Assembly: GCA_013812655.1 (NCBI GenBank)
Contig: JACCTC010000482.1
Coordinates: 1-40,885 of the forward strand
DNA length: 40,885 bases
Reading direction: 5' to 3'
Origin: Deltaproteobacteria bacterium
Lineage (GTDB): Bacteria; Myxococcota_A; Polyangia; Haliangiales; Haliangiaceae
In this document: in pieces, positions 36,966-40,885 of the stretch
Layout of the letters: every line of letters starts with the position of its first letter
Position numbering within the stretch: the stretch's first letter is position 1
Position numbers and translations under genes: made by a program
The notes under the pieces: model-generated
What the model was told of the DNA's origin: nothing
Seen by the model: the letters and a program-made list of their open reading frames with translations, nothing else
Database searches by the model: none

Positions 36966-38006
36966 GTGACCCGCGCCTGCGCCCCGATCGTCCTCGCGTT
37001 CGTGACGGCCTGCTCGTCGAAGGCGATGCCCCACGCGAGCCCGGAAGCCGGTGCGCTCCGGCCCGTCGTGGCCTCACCGCCGACCGTCGCCGCTGATGCT
37101 GGCACTGACGCTGCGGTCGCCGCGAGCTGCGTGGATGATGCGCGACCCTTCGACCCAGCGACGCTGCGCGCGAACCTCGAGCTCCTCGCGAGCCCGGCGC
37201 TCGACGGCCGCGCTCCTGGGACGCCGGGCGATGTCGCGGCGCGCACGCTGATCGCCGAGCGCTTCCGCTGTCTCGGCCTCGTGCCGGCCGGGGACGTCCG
37301 CGGCGATGATACCGGCTACGAGCAGGCGTTCACCGCCGCCGGGAAGCCGACCGCGAACGTGATCGGTTACCTCCGTGGCGCCACGAAGCCGGACGAGATC
37401 ATCGTGGTCGGCGCGCATCACGATCACCTCGGCGGCGGCCACCTCGGGGCGAACGACAACGCGTCCGGCGTCGCCGCCGTGCTCGCGGTCGCGCAGTCGA
37501 TTCGCCAGCGCCCCGAAGCTCCCGCGCGCACGATCGCGTTCGTCACGTTCGGTGGCGAGGAGCAGGGTCTCCTCGGCTCGCTGCACTACGTCGCCAATCC
37601 GCCGGCCGCGCTTCCGCTCGCGCGCGTCGTCCAGTACATCAACATCGACATGATCGGCAGCCACGCCTCGACCGATGCGGTCCACGCGTTCGGCGCGTTC
37701 GCGAAGCAACCCGCGCGCGCGATCCTGGCGCGGCTCGACGACAGCTTCCCGACGCTGAACGTCGGGCTCGGCGGTCACAGCGTGCGCGGCGATCAGGTGG
37801 GGTTCTGCAGGCGCGGCATCCCGTACGTGTTCTTCTGGACGCCCGACAACCGCTGCTATCACGAGCGCTGCGACACCGTCGACAAGCTCGATCTGCCACA
37901 CCTCGCGCAGATCGCGGAGCTCGCCGGTGGCCTGGTCGACGAGCTCGCGCGAACTTCCGTCGATCTCGTCGCCTCGAAGGCGAAGATCGGTTGCTTCGGT
38001 CGCTGA
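36966..38006 (+). CDS. M28-family zinc aminopeptidase lipoprotein
   Basis: 346 residues from GTG 36966 (an in-frame ATG at 36954 is the alternative; CATGCT there resembles a -10 box, which favours the GTG). MTRACAPIVLAFVTAC gives C16 as lipid site. The M28 metal-binding set is complete: H151-x-D153 in VGAHHDHLGGG, D164 in GANDNASGVAAV, the catalytic E198-E199 in GGEEQGLLGS, D228 in YINIDMIG and a late histidine in CYHERCDTVDKL. Two zinc ions would be bound, and the enzyme would remove N-terminal residues from peptides outside the cytoplasm. The typical SPALDGRAPGTPGDVAARTLIAERF opening is present. The GTG start is 121 bases from the divergent lipoprotein start. Confidence 0.9.
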   Translation: MTRACAPIVLAFVTACSSKAMPHASPEAGALRPVVASPPTVAADAGTDAAVAASCVDDARPFDPATLRANLELLASPALDGRAPGTPGDVAARTLIAERFRCLGLVPAGDVRGDDTGYEQAFTAAGKPTANVIGYLRGATKPDEIIVVGAHHDHLGGGHLGANDNASGVAAVLAVAQSIRQRPEAPARTIAFVTFGGEEQGLLGSLHYVANPPAALPLARVVQYINIDMIGSHASTDAVHAFGAFAKQPARAILARLDDSFPTLNVGLGGHSVRGDQVGFCRRGIPYVFFWTPDNRCYHERCDTVDKLDLPHLAQIAELAGGLVDELARTSVDLVASKAKIGCFGR

Positions 38007-38027
38007 CGATCCTGCTACACCTCGTGC

Positions 38028-38669
38028 GTGCTGCTTCGCGAGACCTTCCCCGCCGGTGCCTTCGAGTGCAACTGCACGATCCTCGCGTGCGGCGACACCA
38101 AGGAAGCCGTCGTCATCGATCCCGGCGGCGAGGTCGAGCGGATCGCCGAGATCGTCGCGACCTATGATCTCGCGGTGCGCGCGATCATCCACACCCACGC
38201 GCACCTCGATCACATCTACTGCACGCGCGACGTCAAGGAAGCCCACGGCGGCGCGGTCTGCCTGCACCGCAACGACGCCTTCCTCTACGACGGCTTCGCG
38301 ATGCAGGCGGCGATGTTCGGCTGGAAGGTCCGCGAGACCACGCCGGTCGAGCGCTGGCTCGAGCACGGCGACACGATCGTCATGGGCAAGCGCGAGCTCG
38401 CCGTGATCCACACGCCCGGCCACACGCCCGGCTCGGTGTGTTTCGAGGTCGAGGATCCCGACGCCGGCCGGCTGCTGTTCGCCGGCGACACGCTGTTCAA
38501 GCGGTCGATCGGCCGCACCGACCTGCCAGGCGGCGACGGCAAGCAGCTGCAGGCCTCGATCCGCGAGCGGCTGTACACCCGCGACCTCGATACCGTCGTG
38601 ATCACCGGGCACGGTCCCTCCACGACGCTCGGCGACGAGGCCCGCGGCAACCCCTTCGTCCGGGCCTGA
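38028..38669 (+). CDS. MBL-fold hydrolase, glyoxalase II-like
   Basis: 213 residues from GTG 38028. The metallo-beta-lactamase zinc motifs are THAHLDH (H57, H59, D61, H62), H132 in HTPGHTPGS, D154 in FAGDTLF and a final histidine in ITGHGPST. The family branch (YcbL/GloB-like, about 210 residues) begins with the N-terminus LRETFPAGAFECNCTIL and has FKRSIGRTDLPGGD. Such enzymes hydrolyse glutathione or other thioesters in the cytoplasm; the small size lacks the glyoxalase II C-terminal helical domain. It lies 21 bases after the peptidase stop and may be co-transcribed, but a TACACC hexamer immediately before the GTG could be a separate promoter. Confidence 0.9.
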   Translation: MLLRETFPAGAFECNCTILACGDTKEAVVIDPGGEVERIAEIVATYDLAVRAIIHTHAHLDHIYCTRDVKEAHGGAVCLHRNDAFLYDGFAMQAAMFGWKVRETTPVERWLEHGDTIVMGKRELAVIHTPGHTPGSVCFEVEDPDAGRLLFAGDTLFKRSIGRTDLPGGDGKQLQASIRERLYTRDLDTVVITGHGPSTTLGDEARGNPFVRA

Positions 38670-38672
38670 ACA

Positions 38673-38682
38673 CAGGCGCCTG
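38673..38682. repeat. 10-bp palindrome (CAGGCGCCTG)
   Basis: It lies directly after the hydrolase stop and 12 bases upstream of the helicase -35 hexamer, a position suited to a regulator site or to the end of the preceding transcript. Confidence 0.3.
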
Positions 38683-38693
38683 AAAACACGACG

Positions 38694-38722
38694 TTGCGCG
38701 CCGGGCGCGGAGGGACTAGGGT
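38694..38722 (+). promoter_or_regulatory. Promoter of the DEAD-box helicase gene
   Basis: TTGCGC (-35, 38694-38699), 17-base spacer, TAGGGT (-10, 38717-38722). The GTG start is nine bases further on. This is the only promoter in the window with both hexamers at ideal spacing. Confidence 0.6.
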
Positions 38723-38731
38723 GCGCCCCCC

Positions 38732-40720
38732 GTGCCGTTCTCGTCTGCCCATCCCAGTCTCCAGGCCGCACTCGCCCGTCGCGAGTACGCCACTCCCACG
38801 CCCGTGCAGGCAGCGGTGCTCGCCGCCGATGCGAAGGAGCGGGATCTCCTGGTGTCGGCGCAGACCGGCTCGGGCAAGACCGTGGCGTTCGGCCTCGCGC
38901 TCGCGCCGCAGCTCCTTGGTGAGGCCGCGCGGTTCGACAACCCGGCCGCACCGCTCGCGCTCGTCGTCGCACCGACCCGCGAGCTCGCGCAGCAAGTCCA
39001 CCGCGAGCTGCTGTGGCTGTATGCCGATACCGGCGCACGGATCACGACCTGCGTCGGCGGCTTCGATCCGCGGCGCGAGACCCATCTGCTCTCGCAGGGC
39101 GTGCACATCGTCGTCGGCACGCCGGGCCGGCTGTGCGATCACCTCGAGCGCGGCGCACTCGTGCTCTCGAAGCTGCAGGCGCTCGTCCTCGACGAGGCCG
39201 ACGAGATGCTCGACATGGGGTTCCGCGAGGATCTCGAGCGCATCCTCCAGGCATCGCCGGAGACCCGCCGCACGCTGCTGTTCTCGGCCACGATCCCGAG
39301 GGACATCGCCGCGATCGCGAAGCGCTACCAGAAGACGGCTCTGCGGATCCAGACGCAGGCCGAGCACGACGCGCATCGCGACATCGCGTATCACGCGCTG
39401 CCGATCGTCCCGCGCGAGCGTGACCTCGCCGTCGTCAACGTGCTGCGCTACCACGACGCGGTCGGCGCCCTCGTGTTCTGCAACACCCGCGATGCGGTCA
39501 CCCACCTCGCCGCGAACCTCAACGAGCGCGGGTTCTCGGTCGTCGCGCTGTCCGGCGAGCTCAGCCAGCGCGAGCGCAACGTCGCGCTGCAGTCGCTCCG
39601 CGACGGGCGGGCCCGCGTCTGCGTCGCGACCGACGTCGCCGCGCGCGGCCTCGATCTCCCTGACCTCGGCCTCGTGATCCACGCCGAGCTGCCGCAGAAC
39701 AAGCAGGCGCTCGTCCACCGCAGCGGTCGCACCGGTCGCGCAGGTCGCCGTGGCGTCGCGATCATGCTGGTTCCCGACGCCGCGCGCCGCTACGTCGAGC
39801 GCACGCTGCAGTCGGCGCACATCGAGGCGCAGTGGATGCGGCCGCCGACCGCCGAGCAGATCTACGCGCGCGATCAGGAGCAGCTCGTCCGCGAGATCGG
39901 CACGATGACCGACGAGCTCGGCGATGACGACCGCGCCGTCGCCAAGACGCTGCTCGCCGAGAAGCCCGCCGAGGATCTCGTCGCGATGCTGGTACGCCAG
40001 CTCCGCAAGTCGCGCCCGGCCGCCGAGGTGCTGACCGATCCGCCGTCGATGCGGCCCGCACGTCCCGGCGACAACCGCCGCGAGGATCCGCGCCGCGACG
40101 TCCGTGGTCCCGATCGCGGGTTCGATCGCGGTCCCGACCGTGGGGCCGATCGTGGTCCCGGCCGCGATACCCGATTTGGCCGCACCAGCGGACCCGACGA
40201 GCGCGCGCGTCCCGCACAACCGGGCCGCTTCGAGCGCCACGACGTGCATCCGCGCGAGAACGGTCCGACTGGCCCGATCCAGGATCGCCGGCCACTGGTG
40301 CGTAACGATCGCCCGCCGCTGTTCAGCGAGGGCGCGAGCACGGCGCGCCGCAACGATCGCCCGCCGCTGTTCAGCGAGGGCGCGAGCGCACCGCGCGACC
40401 ACGAGCGGCCGATCGCGCCGGGCGCCACGCGTGCCGCGCCGCGTCCGGACGCCGATGGTCCCGCCGGCAGCCCGACTGCGGGTTCGACGTGGTTCACGAT
40501 CAACGTCGGCCGCTCGAAGAACGCCGATCCCAAGTGGCTGGTGCCGTTGCTCTGCCGCCGCGGCGGGATCACGAAGCGCGAGATCGGCAAGATCCAGATC
40601 CTCGCGCGCGAGACCCGCGTCGAGATCGCGTCGGATGCGAGCGAGCGGTTCGCCGAGGCCGTGCGCCGTCCCGATCCCAAGGACAAGAACATCCACATCG
40701 AGCCGCTCGATCAGGTCTAG
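38732..40720 (+). CDS. deaD: DEAD-box RNA helicase with DbpA-type RNA-binding tail
   Basis: 662 residues from GTG 38732. The Q motif (TPTPVQ, Q26), motif I AQTGSGKT (43-50), Ia PTRELAQ, DEAD (154-157), SAT (185-187), ARGLDLPDLGLVIHAELP and HRSGRTGRAGRRG are all present, so the two RecA domains (1-370) are intact. A linker (about 430-580) is rich in Arg, Asp and Gly (DRGFDRGPDRGADRGPGRD) and contains a duplicated segment NDRPPLFSEGAS. The last 80 residues (TWFTINVGRSKNADPKWLVPLLCRRGGITKREIGKIQILARETRVEIASDASERFAEAVRR) match the DbpA RNA-binding domain that recognises rRNA in DeaD/CsdA and DbpA. Expected roles are ribosome assembly and mRNA turnover, especially in the cold. Confidence 0.93.
   Translation: MPFSSAHPSLQAALARREYATPTPVQAAVLAADAKERDLLVSAQTGSGKTVAFGLALAPQLLGEAARFDNPAAPLALVVAPTRELAQQVHRELLWLYADTGARITTCVGGFDPRRETHLLSQGVHIVVGTPGRLCDHLERGALVLSKLQALVLDEADEMLDMGFREDLERILQASPETRRTLLFSATIPRDIAAIAKRYQKTALRIQTQAEHDAHRDIAYHALPIVPRERDLAVVNVLRYHDAVGALVFCNTRDAVTHLAANLNERGFSVVALSGELSQRERNVALQSLRDGRARVCVATDVAARGLDLPDLGLVIHAELPQNKQALVHRSGRTGRAGRRGVAIMLVPDAARRYVERTLQSAHIEAQWMRPPTAEQIYARDQEQLVREIGTMTDELGDDDRAVAKTLLAEKPAEDLVAMLVRQLRKSRPAAEVLTDPPSMRPARPGDNRREDPRRDVRGPDRGFDRGPDRGADRGPGRDTRFGRTSGPDERARPAQPGRFERHDVHPRENGPTGPIQDRRPLVRNDRPPLFSEGASTARRNDRPPLFSEGASAPRDHERPIAPGATRAAPRPDADGPAGSPTAGSTWFTINVGRSKNADPKWLVPLLCRRGGITKREIGKIQILARETRVEIASDASERFAEAVRRPDPKDKNIHIEPLDQV
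40304..40387. repeat. 36-bp direct repeat, 48-bp period, in the helicase linker
   Basis: The 36-base sequence beginning AACGATCGCC is present identically at 40304-40339 and 40352-40387. It encodes NDRPPLFSEGAS twice. Confidence 0.8.
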
Positions 40721-40735
40721 CGGGCAGACGCCGCG

Positions 40736-40885
40736 CGCCGATGCCGCTCGCCGATGCGCGCGCCGGTGCCGCTCGCCAATGCCGCGCGCCGATGCCGATG
40801 CCGATGCCGCGAGCCGATGCCGATGCCGCGCGCCGATGCCGATGCCGATGCCGATGCCGCGTGCCGATGCCGCGAGCCAATGCCG
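40736..40885. repeat. GCCGAT-rich minisatellite after the helicase gene
   Basis: About 150 bases made of interleaved GCCGAT, GCCGCG and GCGAGCC-like units, for example three consecutive GCCGATs near 40840-40860. It starts soon after the helicase stop (40720) and runs to the window edge, so its full length is unknown. No gene is credible in it; the minus-strand ORF here is a simple His/Arg/Ile/Gly translation of the repeat. Confidence 0.75.

Noticed and set aside
37074..40696. Two long overlapping minus-strand frames (654 and 803 codons)
   Set aside because: Antisense to the M28, MBL and helicase genes, which have complete catalytic motifs in the plus frames.
40569..40880. Minus-strand ORF with His-Arg and Gly-Ile repeats
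   Set aside because: It is only a translation of the GCCGAT minisatellite plus helicase antisense.
40736..40885. CRISPR array
   Set aside because: Units are 6-24 bases, contiguous and imperfect, with no unique spacers and no cas genes.
1..40885. tRNA, rRNA, integrase or transposase genes marking a mobile island
   Set aside because: None was found by reading; gene content and composition look chromosomal apart from the gene at 31809-33245.

Overview
This is a gene-dense stretch of very high-GC bacterial chromosome, all ordinary protein-coding content with no rRNA, tRNA, CRISPR array or recognisable insertion sequence. About a dozen of the roughly 45 genes carry a lipobox. Together with a bacterial expansin, a STAS-fused Mla-type lipid transporter, a KaiC/hybrid-kinase remnant and many Gly/Ala/Pro-rich secreted proteins, this suggests a Myxococcota (deltaproteobacterial) genome, perhaps of the Haliangium/Kofleria type. 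That placement is inference; no phylogenetic marker in the window settles it.

Layout. 1-1666 (minus): the N-terminal part of a quinone oxidoreductase, an intact receiver domain preceded by the last residues of a histidine kinase, and a KaiC-like ATPase truncated at both ends; the last two look like the scar of a deletion. 1700-5626: TonB, a secreted YD-repeat-like protein, a broken small gene, and an ExbB/ExbD/ExbD-like operon, i.e. parts of a proton-driven envelope energiser. 5750-9154: an Mla-type phospholipid ABC transporter operon (STAS-MlaE, MlaF, MlaD, PqiC-like lipoprotein). 9419-11971: a lipoprotein, an expansin, two small membrane proteins. 12100-14009: a two-gene cassette of a TIGR04222-like membrane protein ending in a Gly/Cys tail and a DUF692 (MNIO) enzyme. 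This is the best candidate for an interesting biosynthetic system: a membrane-anchored RiPP-like substrate followed by its presumed tailoring enzyme, translationally coupled through a TTG start. 13984-20893: GreB-like factor, nucleotide-exchange-type transporter, lipoproteins, a gluzincin protease, YbjQ, patatin, POT peptide transporter. 21000-27317: pirin, Bcr/CflA transporter, zinc-ribbon protein, Tat-exported aldo/keto reductase, EF-hand lipoprotein, and a lipoprotein preceded by a tiny leaderless ORF. 27324-31756: ActP/DUF485 acetate-type symporter pair, SDR, DUF2809 and DoxX proteins. 31809-40885: a large protein with a possible SUKH-like N-terminus, deacetylase-like and esterase lipoproteins, M28 peptidase, MBL hydrolase, a DEAD-box helicase with a DbpA-type RNA-binding tail, and a GCCGAT-rich minisatellite running off the window end.

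A cross-cutting signal: at least fifteen genes on both strands have a TANNNT-like -10 box ending only about 6-9 bases before the start codon, which implies leaderless or nearly leaderless mRNAs. Perfect inverted repeats sit at several gene ends and in two divergent promoter regions. No gap longer than 300 bases lacks a gene.
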